DNA of 64,000 nt from Dichomitus squalens LYAD-421 SS1 (GCF_000275845.1 NW_006766963.1:41819-105818), one strand, 5' to 3'; counted from the stretch's first letter, positions 33,251-49,487 are shown. The notes: generated by a model not told the origin, from the letters alone. Translations and numbers: made by a program.

Positions 33251-34962
33251 TTAGACCTTCAGGAATCCGGCACCATCGTCTCCGTTGCTGACCTCCTGAG
33301 CGTCGTCATCTTCGTGCGTGTTATCCTCGGTGAAGTCCTGAGGAGCGAGCGAACGTTGCAGGGAGCCAACGACCCTGTTGAAGACAATGGAGGCCCCACT
33401 ATCCAGCTCCCCGTTCTGCGACGTCTGCGTGCCTGTTCCAGGCTCGTTGAGCGGCAGCGCTCCGCGCTCGGAAGCCTGGAGGTTTATCAGGAAGCGAGAG
33501 ACCAGGATCGCGGTGATTCTGAGCACATAATAAGCTAAGAATCGTTGCTCATACGATGAGAACCCGCTGACGTACGGGGTCTCGAAGATACTGATAGCGC
33601 TCAAGTTTTGCAATGATTTGATGTTGAGCACCTAGTTCCTCGTACGTCAGGTGAGTTTTGACACGTTGACTGCTTGTACTTACAGAGACCAGCGTGAAGG
33701 CCATATGCAGGCAGTTCAGAATGAGCATGATTCTAGTGATGTGACTGCCCGTTAGAGTGGTATATTACGGAGACGGAGTAACTACCTACAGAAAGTAGAT
33801 GGTACCTGAAAGACAGCAGTCAGTCGTCGGGTAGGAATGAAATAGACTCTACACTCACCATCGCGAAGTAAGACATCGGTAAGGCTGATGCCCTTGGAAC
33901 CTCCCCACCGACGCAGGCCGCCTTGTCGTGCTAGCTGAGTCCATGTGATGACAAGCAGCAACGCGTCTGTCACAATCACTGCCAGGCGAGAGACTATGAC
34001 AACTTCGGACGCTAGTCAGCCAATGGTTTGCGAAAAGGGCGGAGAAAACAATGGTGACGAACATCTATGAGAGAGTATGTCAATGGTATGATGTGTAACA
34101 TGCGTGTATAACGCACTTTCGGGAAAGAGCGACTGGGATGAGATTATAGCCGACACAGCTAACAACCGGAACAACGAAACCGCCGAGTCCGAACTTGAAG
34201 CAGGCCTATCGGAGATGAGTTGGTACCCCTGCTGAAGAAGTCGCTTGTGTTGAATTGGAGACTTACGAGGTTTATGCCAATGGGAACGATGGATAAAACG
34301 AATATGAAGCAAGCCAGGGGCATGTTCCTACTTAAGCCATACGCCCGTAAGGCGGAGAAGGCTGTTGTGAGGCAAAGCGGCTGTCAGGCAATTGCTACAC
34401 TCGGAAAAAGGAGTCGACTAACCACCCCAAGGGAAGTTTCCAAAGACCTCGAGGACGAAGAGCGTTGTCATATCTCTCGTACAACTAGTAAGACGTTCGA
34501 TTAGAGCCACCGATTAGACCAAGAAGTGTGAAACAACAAACGTCTATTGAGTTCTCAGAAAATTATTCACAGATAGAATACGAGGCTAAAGGAGAAACAT
34601 ACCTCTGCAGATCGACGGTAAGCAGGGTTGAGGACGATCCATTGATACATACAGAACGCAAGATTATAGTATCTGTTCATATAGTAGAGAATAGATGGGC
34701 CAGTAGCCCTCTTTTTCCAAATGTATTTGGCCTCGTCGTCCAGAGTGATGAGATATTCGAACATAAGCATAGCTGTTTTGTGATGTAGTCGAACGTCAGA
34801 TCCTTCACAAGGGCTGAATACTCTACCCACTCGAGACTGCAGCCCCGCAAAGGTCAACGTTCTTGAAACTGTAGAAGAGCGTTACTCAGGTACAGGTCAG
34901 TATGCGATACCAAAGATGGAAACATACACGGTCTCCACACCAGCGGCGGTGATGCTAGCCAT
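33251..34962 (-). CDS. DUF6533-family seven-membrane-segment protein, copy 2
   Basis: Same family as the gene at 18 kb; integral membrane protein of unknown function. Start chosen at ATG 34962 (MASITAAGVET), followed by a donor. Family marker AMLMFEYLITLDDEAKYIW with YMNRYYNLAFCMYQ. Then FSALRAYGLSRNMPLACFI, IVSRLAVIVTDALLLVITW, SLTDVLLRDG, LILNCLHMAFTLVS and the last exon with AILVSRFLINLQ and VFNRVVGSLQRS, ending in an acidic tail (stop 33251-33253). It holds about seven hydrophobic stretches. It has the same orientation as copy 3, suggesting a local duplication. The exact N-terminus and some internal splice sites are uncertain. Confidence 0.75.
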
Positions 34963-36025
34963 CGGGATGAAGGGTTTGCTGAGGCTCAGAGGAGAATTTC
35001 GTGTCGCTGTGACCCGAGCCATGACGCCTTATCCTCTTATACTGCCTGTTGTACACCAGGTGGATGCGAATCAAGAACCATGTAAGACAAGAGTTCTTTT
35101 CTCCGACGTACGCGGCTAGACACGAAAGCGCTGTCGAAGTCAATTAGTTGCCCACGGAGGCGGCGGCTCCGTGGTTTATTGGCGTCTTGGAGATGTTCGA
35201 ATCCCACCGCATTTGACACAACCAAACTCTACGTTGGTCTGTGATCTCACAGATCAGTCATTGAACGCAATGTAACACCTTCCTTGGGGCAGTGTGGTAG
35301 GGTTGACATGATGGAATACGTCTCTTGGACCGCTGGTGCATCATATCCCGGAGGCTTTGTAGCGGCTGAGAAGATAGCAGACCGATAAGTGCTGCTGGCT
35401 CCCACCGTCAAGGGGTGGGACCTGTGTGCAACATTGCCTTCGTTATATCACTAAGGCTCGTTCGCGGAGATGACGACTATACGGTTCCCCTGGCATCAGC
35501 AATCCATTGCACAGGTGGCAGATTTGCGGCCCTATTCCATCAACTTCTGAGCTTCGATATACTTACAAATAGGGATGATCAGCGTCAGATTGCGCAATGA
35601 GTCTATCCACAAAACGGGAGAAACCGGAAATGCACCTACGCGTCGAGGAGAAAGCCAGAACTAACGCGCAATGTTCGCAAAGGAAGAACACGGTGTAGAT
35701 CCTCCATAATGCTGAAATGAGGGTTTCAAAGTGATTGTATGAGACGAATTCGGCTGAGGAGTCATCATGATCAAACGTACATTATCAATGCTACTGTGAG
35801 AAGATGATGCTAACTATGCATCAGCCGCGACCAAGCCAGGACTAGAACAGTACTCCCCCATATTGGCCCATCTTCACCGTGCGACGAAAACTTCAGATCT
35901 GGGGAATACCGTGTTGCGTCCCTTTTAGAAGGTATAGTGACACGACAAGGGCCGGTTCATAATGCAAGAGAGATCCCAGGCACACGACACGATTGTACGA
36001 CCGAAGCTAGCCCCATGACTTCGGG
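34963..36025. other. Spacer between DUF6533 copies 2 and 3
   Basis: About 1.06 kb with no gene recognised. Should include the upstream region of copy 2 and the 3' flank of copy 3. Confidence 0.4.
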
Positions 36026-37809
36026 CTATGCATCATCCCCACTTGCTGCTGCCCGCAGCAGCAGCTCAATCACCTCATACCCCGCGGATCTCGCCGAAGA
36101 GCCCTCTCTCCCATCTGCCCCTTCTGGCATCCCATATACCTTGGGGGGATCGTTCGAAGTGTCGTCCAAGTCCTCACCTTCCCCGAAATAGTCCTCCGGC
36201 GAAAGGGACTGATCCAGCGAACCCAGGACGCGGCCAAACCGGATCGAGGTGGCATCCGGAAGGCTCGTGCTATCAATGGTGAACGATGCAGCCGATTCTG
36301 CGACGGTCCTATGTTTCGCGGATTGAAGATGTAGCAGAAATCGAGAGACCAGGATCGCAGTCAACCTGACATGTGGCGTCACAAGGTGAGTACGGGGCAG
36401 CTCATACGGAGGTGGTGCTACCAACGGCTCGGCGAAGAGGGATACGAAGCTCGCTTCTTGCAAAGAGGGGCCGTTCAACTGGGAGCCAAGTCAGTTTTGC
36501 GTTCCAGAGACAGCGTGTGCTGGAGACGACGGACCTGGGACAGCTCAGTTAGAATGAGATGCAGAGAGTTGAGTGCAAGCAGAGTTCTGTCAGGTGCGGC
36601 TTCAGAAGGAAACTATGTGATTGCGAGCGATTGACAGGCGTACAGGAAATATATCATTCCTGTGCAGATCCGCCATTAGAGGCAGCATCAGATATATTGG
36701 GGATGTCCACTCACCATCTCGCAGTAATACCGTAGAGAATGTGTTAGTACTCAGCCGCAGTCGCTTTGGTCGCGAGACAGAGCGCCAAGTGATCACGACG
36801 AGAACGCAATCGGCTATTATCAGTGAAAGCCGAGATACAAGCGTGACTTGATTGCCAAAGCTTTGTCAGTGCTCTGATTGAATCTGATTGAAACATGGAT
36901 GAGCTGCTAGTGGATGGCGTACAACTATGGAGAGGTAAGCATGAGCGAGCGACGATGGTATGGATACTGACTCTCGCGTGACCGAGGCAGGCGTGAGGAC
37001 GTTGCTAGTGCACCCCAAGAAGGAAACATTGAGGCCTGTTAGTCCGTACCAGAAGTTTGCCTACGAGCGTCGCGGCGCTGGCGGCGGTTAGTAGCTGCAT
37101 AGATATTGACAGTAAGACGTACCCAATTGACCACAATGGGAACTACAGAAAGACAGAAGATAAGTATCGAGAGTATCCGACTTCTACACAGTGCATATGC
37201 GCGCATCCCGGAAAAAGCTGATAGCATTACTGGTAAGGCGGGATATCAATGATGAGAAGACACTACACACCTGCCCATGGAAGATACACCAACATCTCTA
37301 TCACGAACGTCGTCTGCACTACATGGGTACATCTGTGGTTGTCACGGGTGAAGTAAGTACTTGCACACACGATGGAATGGGATTCCATTTACATCTACGG
37401 TTATGTATCAGAAAGATCTTCAGTCCTCTTGACAGTGAGGAGAACGTACTCTGTCAGACATTCCAGGAATGTAGCCCATCATGGTGTAGACAAACGACAG
37501 CAAGACGAGATATTTGTTCAGGTAGAACAAGACGGCAGCGCCTGTGAGTCTCCCCGACCAGAAATACCGTGCTTCCTGGCTGGTGATGATGAGGGACTCG
37601 TAGATAATGAGAGCTGTGGTATGTCAATGGACGATTGACAGGTTGGGAATATTTATGAGATATTCACTCACCGGTAGCTGCAATCTCGCAATAATTGTCG
37701 ATGACACTGAAGTAACGTATGTTTCAGCACTTGCTTCCTTCAGACCGCGATAAGGTACGCACACTCCTGCATACTCCGCAACAGATATAGTTGGTGCATC
37801 ACGAGACAT
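36026..37809 (-). CDS. DUF6533-family seven-membrane-segment protein, copy 3
   Basis: Start ATG 37809 (MSRDAPTISVAEYAGV). Then TYVTSVSSTIIARLQLP, an intron, and the marker region IYESLIITSQEARYFWSG followed by LFYLNKYLVLLSFVYTMMG. Later FSGMRAYALCRSRILSILI, LVSRLSLIIADCVLVVITW, TVLLRDG, and a last exon with AILVSRFLLHLQ, RFGRVLGSLDQSLSPED and an acidic end (stop 36026-36028). Together these give the usual seven-helix layout. Function unknown for the whole family. Several short introns (about 50-60 bp) were placed by eye; the overall call is firmer than each junction. Confidence 0.78.
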
Positions 37810-39768
37810 CGTAGTAGAATGACACAAGGAGCGGGAAGGACTAGTGGAGCAGACGCGGTGGCGGCGCGGCACCGACAAGCAGAAGGTATGGTCAAACCCA
37901 AGCGAGCTATAAGGCTCCGGAGATGATGGAGCACGGGGCTTGTCACGGACTCGACATCCCGATCGCTATCAAACCTGTGAAGCTCGTTGCCTTATACAGC
38001 TGCATAGAACGCACATAACTGCGTACCAGAGTGGTCGAACTGGATCCGTGAACGACTCGCAGGATGCAATAAAAGGATGCAGTAAAAAGGATGCAATACC
38101 AGCGTCGTGAATTCTGAACTGGCTGGACATACCTCAGAAAGTCAACGATACCTCACCGTCCACCTGATAATACCCGAAAGAAGTGCTCTGTGTGCGACGC
38201 CCGGATGGGAGAAGCGCGGTGCTCGGTCACTGGTGTTCTTATCTATGGCGTTACGCAATATCTCTCACAGGCGCTAACCTTCATACTCCACCGAACGGTT
38301 GCGAATGCGATCATCGATGTAGCTTCGCCCTTGAGGCGGCCATATGTTGTTCCTTTCTGGAGACGCTCTCCCACAAGGACATGTCGCAAATTGAGCTTCT
38401 ACTTATATCTTTCGGTCTAGAACCTCCAGCAGCGTCCAAGTGCGGCCTTCGATGATGCATGGCCACTAAGAGAAAGATGGCGAAGCGGACCTACCGCTGG
38501 AGCGTTGACCACATCCGTCTAGACTGGGGAGGTCTATACCCACAAGCTTCAGCAGCAGACAGGAGGTTCGGAGAGATGAGCGATTGGTGATGACAGTGCA
38601 AAATCAGGCCACCGGGCCTGGAGGAGTCCGAAGTCCGATGGAATGGTAGGCGCCTTGTCCACGTGGCCGTCTCTCGGACGTCGCAAACCACGGTCACCAT
38701 AGCCTGAGTACTTGACCCACCGTTAGTACTTACCATCGTACAGCGGACTCTCGTTGTGATTTGCCGAACTCCGCTGACTCTCACCTCGCTTCCAAGATCA
38801 TGAGGGGTCAGAGTCTATGCTCCAGTGCCGCACATACCGGCTAGTGCCGCTAGAGCTTTGCTTCTTCGTGACCGGTTTAGCGCTTCCTCCGACATGCGTT
38901 CTTCAACTTTCTTTCGCACCTCGGGACGACATACGTCGCAAGGCCAACCTTACAGCTTCGCCTCATTGCTCGAGATTCGGCCATAAGTCTGTATCTGGCG
39001 GTAGTGCTCCTGCTTTGTCATGGTATCTGTAACTATTGGATTGCATCGGAAATCTGTTTCCCTCATGTCTCCACGTCAGGTGGGTCAGTCATCACGAGCA
39101 TTGGTCTGCTTGCTTCTGAGGTTGAACGGCGCCAGATGGTTGTTATCACCAGTCGTTCATGTCCTCAGTTGACTGGATGGTCTTGTGCTGGGACATTTCC
39201 TTCCGCTGGTCGGTTCTTCCGCCGGTCGACGTGTTCTTCGCCAAAAAGGGCACATATTTGGCCAGTAGTACGCATGGGTTTCAGAAATCCTATTCAGCGT
39301 CAACATTGTAGGTTGAAAAGATCTGCATATTCTTCTATTCACATGCGGATCGCGCACTGAGTAGGATCATTACGTTGTGCCAGATCTCAGGCAACATAGG
39401 ATGTTACCTCCCATCCTCGCCTCAAGCGCTCCGGGGTGGACGTCTCAATTATCACATATCTTGATTGCGCAGTCCAGCCGAGTCCGGCTATGTGGGAGAG
39501 AAGGTACTGCTCCTGGCGAGAAGGACGCTTAGTGGATTCGGTGTATTGTGTGCACGGCATTTGCCCTGAGGGAGAACGAGGGTCCTACACTCTGAACGGA
39601 TGATATGTCCTGATTACGACGATATCCCTGTTGTGTCTAAACAGCTCCCACGACGTCTCGCGATCTCGGCGGTGGAGGCATTCGAGTGATGCATACTTAA
39701 GGAGCGCAGAAAGAGGTCAGTAAACCCATCATCCCTTCGCCTTTCAGTGTGCTTCCTTCACTCGAACA
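37810..39768. other. Gene-poor stretch before FAD monooxygenase 1
   Basis: Nearly 2 kb. Several modest open frames exist (38.2-39.4 kb), but none matches a family I recognise and none forms a convincing spliced gene. The right end holds the promoter of the gene starting at 39769. Confidence 0.4.
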
Positions 39769-42426
<2,658 letters not shown>

Positions 42427-43168
42427 CGCACCACCCAACTCGGGTCCTATTTCTGGCCAACATCATTCGTAACGCCTTCCATGTCATGTACATAGCGATT
42501 CATCGAGAGAGCTGAAGTCAATATCGATGACCATGTTTCTTATCCCTATACCTCTCCTGTCCTACATTCTGCGAGGGCTCGTAGTGATGTGAATACAGAC
42601 ATCACAGATTCGGGCAACTCGAAACTTGCATTCAGGACTAACACCGGTGAATCCATCGTAATCAGAGCCACTGTAGGATCATTACCTGGTTGGGTGTCCC
42701 ATCGCAACCCCCTTTGGAAGTTTTGGTAAAATAGTGTTATATGCTGACCACAATCATTGTGCAGGGTGGGGCAAGTGTGAGATTAGGATAGGACACGAAG
42801 AGATATGGTTGTCTCAACGTGGCTCAGGTTACGATGCTTCTATGCCGGGACACGGCGTCCTACAGCTCAATGCTCCCGGTGTGAAGCTCAATATCGTTCG
42901 TCCCCGATCAGAGCGCTGTCCTGGGGACGAACAGCCGCCAGAGCGTGTTCTAAGAGACGCATGTTACTTAGTGGCCACAGAAAGAAGGCACGCGTTGATT
43001 TGACGTTCATGCGGCGAACGAGAACAGCCCATTATGGAATCACCGGGCCAGTTGCGACGAGCACACGAAAGCAGGCAGAGCATCAATCTAATTTGGTGAA
43101 CAGACACAAGGTCATTTTACAACAAGCATAATGCTAGAATACGCTCCAGGAAGCTCCAAACTCGTAGT
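42427..43168. other. Convergent intergenic region
   Basis: About 740 bp between the stop codons of monooxygenase 1 (plus) and the DUF6535 gene (minus). No gene or repeat recognised. Confidence 0.45.
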
Positions 43169-45746
43169 TCATGCAGAGTGCTCTGGCTCTGAACCTTCCG
43201 GGACCGTCGAAGGACGGGAGGGAAGAGCGGCGTGTCGATGAGAAGGGGATGAATGCAAGACAGAAGATGGGGACAGATGTTCTACAATAGGCGATGTAGA
43301 CGCAGAGTGTTGCTGCTGTGTCTGCGTCTCCTTGTACTTCTCGGGCGTCTTCGGGAGCCGCAAGTTCAACGCCTCCAGGTCCTGCGCACCTTGAACGTGT
43401 ATCGCGTTCCTCCGCTGCGGTCCCGGCCTCTGCCATCTTGGCCGAGACTCACGCAGTTTCCTGACGGCGCGCGCGGAGGCCAGACGTCGTTTCCAGTGAC
43501 TTGGCAAGCTCTCCGTATCAGACACAAGGCCCGTCTTGGGAGGCCCGTCAAGTCGTACGTGGTCCAGTATGCGCACGAGATTTATGCTGATCAGGTCTGG
43601 GTCGAGCGCCGCTAGCTCCTCGAGCGCGAGGAGGATGTAGCCGGATTGTCCCGAGCCGAGGGCATTCGTGCCATGGTCGGATGCCGTTAGATAACCCTCC
43701 AGATCCTCCAAGATTCCTTGAAGATCGTCGCGGATCTTGTTGAAGACGATGAGCGGCAGGTCTGGGCGTGTTGAGAGGCTGAGGGCCATCTCGCAAGCAA
43801 GGTGAAAAGTATTGACTTCGTCCGCTTGTTTTGCCAGGCGCGCAAATTTGATCAGGCTTTGTATCACTGGGATTTCGGGTCAGATTTTGACAAAGTCAGA
43901 TCGCGGAAACTGTCACGTACCAGAAGAGGCCACGGGAGCCTCCATCTTTCCCCACAGACTTCGCATGAGGTCGAACGAAGCCCTCTTGATCGACTCCTCA
44001 TGAACGAGGAACACCGAGAGACTCTCGAACAGACGCTGATAAAGATAGATCGTCTCGCTGCGATGCTTGAAGTCCTCGAATGGAATCGCACGACAGAGGC
44101 GATCCGCTATCAACAGCGTCTTCTCGATACTCGCCACTTCGCCCTTGGCAATCCTGGGCAAAACGTCCGCGACCAAGTGCAGAAGCAGGGCGACTCCCCC
44201 ATATACGTCTTCAGCGTGTCTCCAGTGCGGAATTCCATCCATCATCCCGTCCGCACGGTGGTAGATGATCTCGTGGAGACAGTCGACTGCCGCAGGCTCC
44301 TCCGTGTCGCTGATGCACGCGCGGACGACGCGCTCGAGGAACACGTCATCCATGAACATCGCGTCGGCACCCGCAAGGATACGGTGGTCCAGCTTGGCCT
44401 CTACCTCGCGGGCGATGGCTTTCTCGCGTTCTCGCCAGCTCCCGAAGTACTTACGGTGGACCAGACTTCGCAGCCAACCGGAGACGATACGGCTGCGGTG
44501 CCTAAAGAGCGATGTCTCGACGTAGATGGGCCACTGCCTGCGATCCCAGCCTAGGAAGGAGTAAAGACGGCGAGCGAGGTAGGATAGGAGACGCATGAAG
44601 GCCTGGGCTGTGAGAAAGACACCCATAGCCTGAGGGGACTTGTACGGACAATCGCCTCGCAGGGTAGGCAGTAGTGTCGTGAAGACGAGGAAAGACAGGG
44701 ATATGGTGACTAGCACAGTCACAACGCCAGCTACAGCAGGGTGTAAGCTCCAGAGCAAATCGAGCAGCCCGGCAAAGAACAGGGCCATCGCGATCTGCAG
44801 TAAGATTGGCAAGAGAGCGATGGTGAGGGGGATATGCCAGCGGATGAACCCGTCGTGACGTAACTGCCGGATACGGGCATTCTCCCGATGAGAGCTCGCG
44901 GTGTTGCTGATGTATTCGCGGAGCCATTGCTTGGTGAGAATGCCGATAGAGGCTGAGACAAGGCTCAGGACTAGACTAGAGAACCAGAGGATGTTGATTC
45001 GAACAGCTCGAGAACTGACGTGGAACGTGGGAGGGCTAGTTGACGGCGAGCTAGGGCCATTAGCAGAGTTACCTGCCAACTGAGCAGAAATCCGCGCAAG
45101 CAGGGCTGCGGAAGTTTCCGTCGGGTCCTGTTGTAGGAGTTTGTACGACTCGATGTTGAACGCGGTCAGGACAGCAGAAAAAAGACCGGACTGATTCCGG
45201 GACATCAATGGATATATAGTCTGCGTGACAACGCAAGGCTACTCACAAAGACTAGCAGACTATCAATGTCCTCCTTCCAGCCTCTGACCATATGTTCGTC
45301 ATAATCGCGAAGGGCTTTGACGCAACTCCCCCACGCGTCATTTGGCCCTGGTCCGAATGATGGAGGCAAGACACTGCTCGTCACGTCGGGTCCGTCACCA
45401 ACTACGCCGTCTGCGTGTGTCTACGCCGCGCAGTGGAAAGCGACAGTCAATCAGTTCCTGCCAAATTTGATGGGAGACCACTCACCGCTCGGCGTGTATG
45501 CTGCTCGCTGTGGAAGCTGCGACTCCCACTACTGGAGGGTTGGAGGATAACGGTGGCCTGCGCAACAGGCGCTTGTATGATCCGGATGTAATGTGCAGAG
45601 TCGAATGGTGCAAAGGCTCCAATGTGCGATAGGTGTGAGGGTTCAGCAACATCAGACCTTGAATCATAGCCCGACTCTGCGAGATCGGAACGACCGGTAT
45701 CAAGGTCTCTCTCTGATGCGATCGAGGATGACGATACACTAGTCAA
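43169..45746 (-). CDS. DUF6535-domain membrane protein
   Basis: Agaricomycete DUF6535 protein of unknown function. Exons on minus: about 45486-45746 (5' end unsure), 45247-45420, 43921-45190, 43169-43866, joined by introns of 65, 56 and 54 bp in consistent phase. The family core is clear: AWGSCVKALRDYDEHMV, GWKEDIDSLLVF, GLFSAVLTAFNIESYKLL, then membrane helices (NILWFSSLVLSLVSASIGI, PLTIALLPILLQIAMALFF, VTVLVTISLSFLVFTTLL) and a long cytosolic C-terminal region. No ATG lies in the first exon as I read it, so an additional upstream exon must supply the start. Divergent from the ADIP-like gene. Confidence 0.85.
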
Positions 45747-46566
45747 TGGGATTGGGGATGCTCTCCGACTGACGGGATTAGATGAGATATGGAATGACTG
45801 GGGCAGTGGTCAGTCGAATCATGCCGTAATGTCACGTTCGTGTCTGGGAGCGCACCTCGAAGTCCAGCGAAGATCTATCCGCCGCGGCGCGAGCAACCAT
45901 GCTTCGGTGACTCTCAGCCGAGGATTAGAGTGGCGAAGTGTTAAGAAGAGTTTGAGCGATCTGGACGCATTGACGGAGTCCCCCAGATCCGCGCCTTCCT
46001 ACCGATACTTTGGTTGCGCGTCCCACGGTGTACAGCCAATGTGGACAGCGCCATCACCAGGTCGTGATAAAACCACCTATGTAAGTGGGTCAGGTCCATT
46101 CCACAAAGTGACTGCGTACGCAACCGCAAGCAGTGGAATCCAGTGCGGTACATTGTGCACGGTCTAGCCGTTTGCGTCAGTGATCATGGTTCTGCTGTGC
46201 ATCAAAGTGGTCAGACACACGACTTTCGTGAGACAATCATTGCCTACCTAGTACATCGAGCAGATCTCCATTCAGTGTGAAGCCTCGTACATCGCAACAT
46301 GCCACGTCCCAATACCGTGCTAGCAAGTAGAGGGACACAAAATAAGCGGCTTTGAACGGAGACAAATCTGACACAGTGGTGGTGGTACGGCGCTAAGGGA
46401 GAAGCTGGGCAGGTCGTCAACTCGATCACGTGGCCTAACGCGGTGGTCGAACCGCGCCTGCTCGACACTGTCGCTAACGTTGACCTCGCCATCAACCTCG
46501 ACCCGGACACTCTACTCACCACCAGCAGCTCGGCCGCCTCCGCTGGCTACCCCGTGAGCTCGCGCT
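45747..46566. other. Divergent intergenic region with possible first exon of the DUF6535 gene
   Basis: About 820 bp between the DUF6535 and ADIP-like genes. It should hold both promoters and probably the missing start exon of the DUF6535 gene, which I could not place. Confidence 0.35.
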
Positions 46567-49487
46567 ATGAATGCACGCACACCGAAGAGACTTGTCCACT
46601 GGGCTCTTGACGCGTCTCTTTCTGACCTCGCCTCTCCTGCTTTCTCTGACGCTGGTTCCTCTGAGTCCTGCACTTCGACGTCTAGTTTACAGTATGTTAA
46701 TTCCCAGCTTATTGCTCATGGTTTTGTGCACGATACTGGATTGTCGCTGGATGGACTGGCGAAAGCCGACGCGGATAGGGTAGTCAAGTGCATACTTGGG
46801 ATGCTGAGCCAACGAATCGTGAGTGCTCTCTATGCGTCGCATGATTACTCCGCTACATGGTGTGCAGGACGACATGACACGTACAGAGGACCTCACGACA
46901 AAACTCCGTACTCTCTCCTACGACCACGAACGCCTCACGTCAATGTACAAGACGGAGAAGGAAACCGCCGCCAATGCCGAACGTGAGATGAACCTCCACA
47001 AGTCGCGTGCAAGGTCGGTTTTTCTTGCTTTTGCACATAGAAGTATCGTGGGAAGTACACTCTATTCTAACACTTACTCCTCCCCAGTACCGCCTCTAAG
47101 TCCCTCCTATCCTCCGAAAACGCGCACAAACACACGACTGCCGAGCTTCAGCGCACTCGCACCTCCCTCCATGCCCTCCGCATCGCACACCAAACCGAGA
47201 TCAAGAAGCTCGAGAAAGAGAAGGAGCGCATGCTCGAGCGCTGGACCAGGCTCTCCGACTCGCAGCTCAAGGCGGGCACGCTCCCAGCAGGGCTGACTCT
47301 GATGTGCGCGAACCAGGGCGTGGTGGACGCGAACGAAGTGCAGCTACGCGGGAAGGGGCAGGGCTTTTTGGACGTCGCGCTCGAGCAGGCGGAGAACGCG
47401 CGGAAGGAGCTGGTAGAGCAGAATAGGAGGCTGAGAGGGGTGCTATTGAATGCCGCGAACGAGCTGCACAGTTTGTTGCACGCCGCTCGGACGGCAGGGG
47501 ACGCGGATGCTCCGTCAGAGGTACGCGGTTTCTTCTAGCGGACCTGCTTTGACTCACGTCTTGCAGCCCGAACTGCTCTCCAGTAACGCCTTGTTCCAGA
47601 GCCAGCCCGCTGAGTCGGCCGGCGATTGTCTCAGTAGCCTGTTCCAATCGTTACGCGAGACTATCTCGCAGAAGGCAGCTTCGAGCACATCATCATGCAA
47701 CTGCCTGCGAAGGGACTCCTCTTCGCCTTCGACACAAACACAAACACAAACAACACCTGCCAGAGCACAAGACGGTGCAGAGATTGAACGTCTCCAGGCT
47801 GTCATCGATAAGCTGCGTGCAGATCTTGGTATGTTGCCATCCATGCTTCACGCTCCACCTTTGGAATGCTTACAGGCATACAGACGAGTCGCAGAAGCAA
47901 GCCGCTGCGTCGGCCGCGCAGACGCAGGAACTCTTCGACCGTTACGCGGAGGACCAGAGGCTGGCAGCCAGCAGCGTGGGAGAGATGAGCGTTGACTTGA
48001 TGACCGCTCCCGCGCGGGATGAGGAGAAGCAGCGCCTGGACGCGAGGTTCAAGGAACTCGAAGAGGAGCGCAGGAAGTTCACTGAGGCAGCCGTGAGATT
48101 GGGCAAGGAGAAGGCCGCACTCGAGGTATGGCATCTCATTGTGAAGTGCTCCTTGTTGGTGTCTGACTGCTCATTCGCGTCAAAGGCTGAGCGACTGAAG
48201 CTGCTCGAGGAGAAGCGCTCCTGGGAAGTGGAGATGATGCTCGCGGAGCTGCCACCGACTCCCGCTCCTGTAGCGAGTCCTTCAAATCCATCTATACCTG
48301 CAGCGCCCCCTTCTGTTGTCGCGCGGAGGTCACCACGCAAATCGCCTCGGAAGCTGAAAGGCAAGGCTGCGAGTCCGCGCAAGACGCGTGTCTCGCGACG
48401 TTCTTCAGGTCTCGGCGTACTGCTTTCGCCCAAGGCCAAAGCCCCGCAGAAGGGCAAGGTCGTACCGGCATACGAAACGGAGGTTATCCCATCAACAATA
48501 CCGCCTTCCCCGGTCAGGCCGCCTCCAGAGTTCAAGACGAGCATGGCAGTCCCAGCTCCCCCCTCTCCCGCATTGCTCACAAGCACCTTCGTTCTCCCTC
48601 CGCCTTCCCCAGCCGCGTCATTCCCATCACGAGAAGAAGGTGGCGGGACCCACCTGCCGCCTGTACCCCCACTTCCCAGACTCGAGATACCCCCTCTGCC
48701 CGAAGATACCTCCGAAGACGACATCATGGACACCACGCACGAGCCTGCATCCTCTGCGTCTTCATCCTCACTACCCAGTGCCTCCGCTTCCTCTTCCACC
48801 TCCACCTCTTCTCGAGCCCCTGCCCCCTTCCCAAGCACGCCAGGAGCTCGTCCATTCCCTATGGCGAAACCCCTCGCACAGCGCATGGTTCACGCGTACT
48901 CGCCCGTCAAGCCGAGTCCTCTCAGTCGTATCCTCATGCTAGCCCGCTCCCCCGACAGCCCCCCTGTAACGGCTCTCGACGCGCTCGCCGAGGTCGACGA
49001 GAACGCGATGGACCTGGACGTCTCGCACATCCCTGCGCACGCAATGCAGCCTAGCAGGACCCTCGCGGAGGAGTTGGGCGTCTCGGAAGATGATGATAAC
49101 CCGTTGCGCGAGAAGCCGGCGCCTGCGGATAAGCCGAAGGTCGTGGAGAAGGGTAAGGGGAAGGCGAGGGCAGACGCGGCCCCGCAGGTGCAGGCGCAAA
49201 CGAGGACATCGCGCGCGCGTGCAGGTGGGGCGCTAGAGAAGGAGAACGTGAAGCGTGCGAAGCTCAACCCTCCTACTGCTGCTGCGACTGCCAGCGGAAA
49301 GGGTGCGGCTGCGTCGAAGGATGTCAAGAAGCCCCCGAGCAAACCTGCCAATGGCGTTAGTACGCGCGCGAGGACAGCGGCTGCTGGAGGGAGGGGAACG
49401 GTGGTGAAGCCCCCGAGCAAGGGCGGGCCGAGGAGAGTGCCGATTGGGAGCGTGGAGGCTGCACCGGTGCCGAGCTGGCGGAGATAA
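46567..49487 (+). CDS. Afadin/alpha-actinin-binding (ADIP, Msd1/SSX2IP-like) coiled-coil protein
   Basis: Exons 46567-46818, 46868-47013, 47088-47520, 47567-47828, 47884-48125, 48186-49487 join in frame to 878 residues. The first 85 residues (RLVHWALDAS, SLQYVNSQLIAHGF, GLSLDGLAKADADRVV) match the start of fungal ADIP-domain proteins. In fission yeast the related Msd1 anchors microtubule minus ends at spindle poles (family knowledge), so a centrosomal/spindle-pole role is likely but inferred. Long coiled coils follow (TTKLRTLSYDHERLTSMYK, IKKLEKEKERMLERW, ALEQAENARKELVEQNRRL, ERLQAVIDKLRADL, RFKELEEERRKF). A short TQTQTQT run lies in exon 4. The last exon is Pro/Ser/Ala-rich and basic, probably disordered, with SPRKSPRK and KPPSK repeats and possible Cdk sites. 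Confidence 0.9.

Noticed and set aside
35140..35220. tRNA-like T-loop (TTCGAATC) near 35195
   Set aside because: The flanking bases do not form the T-stem and no matching acceptor or anticodon arm is found on either strand.
38183..39360. A possible fourth DUF6533 gene on the plus strand
   Set aside because: No marker sequence (YDY..TF..E, VSRFL..LQ, GSL) could be found in any frame.
47942..48886. Long minus-strand open frame opposite the ADIP-like gene
   Set aside because: Antisense shadow of the Pro/Ser-rich last exon; Gly/Ser-rich with no domain.
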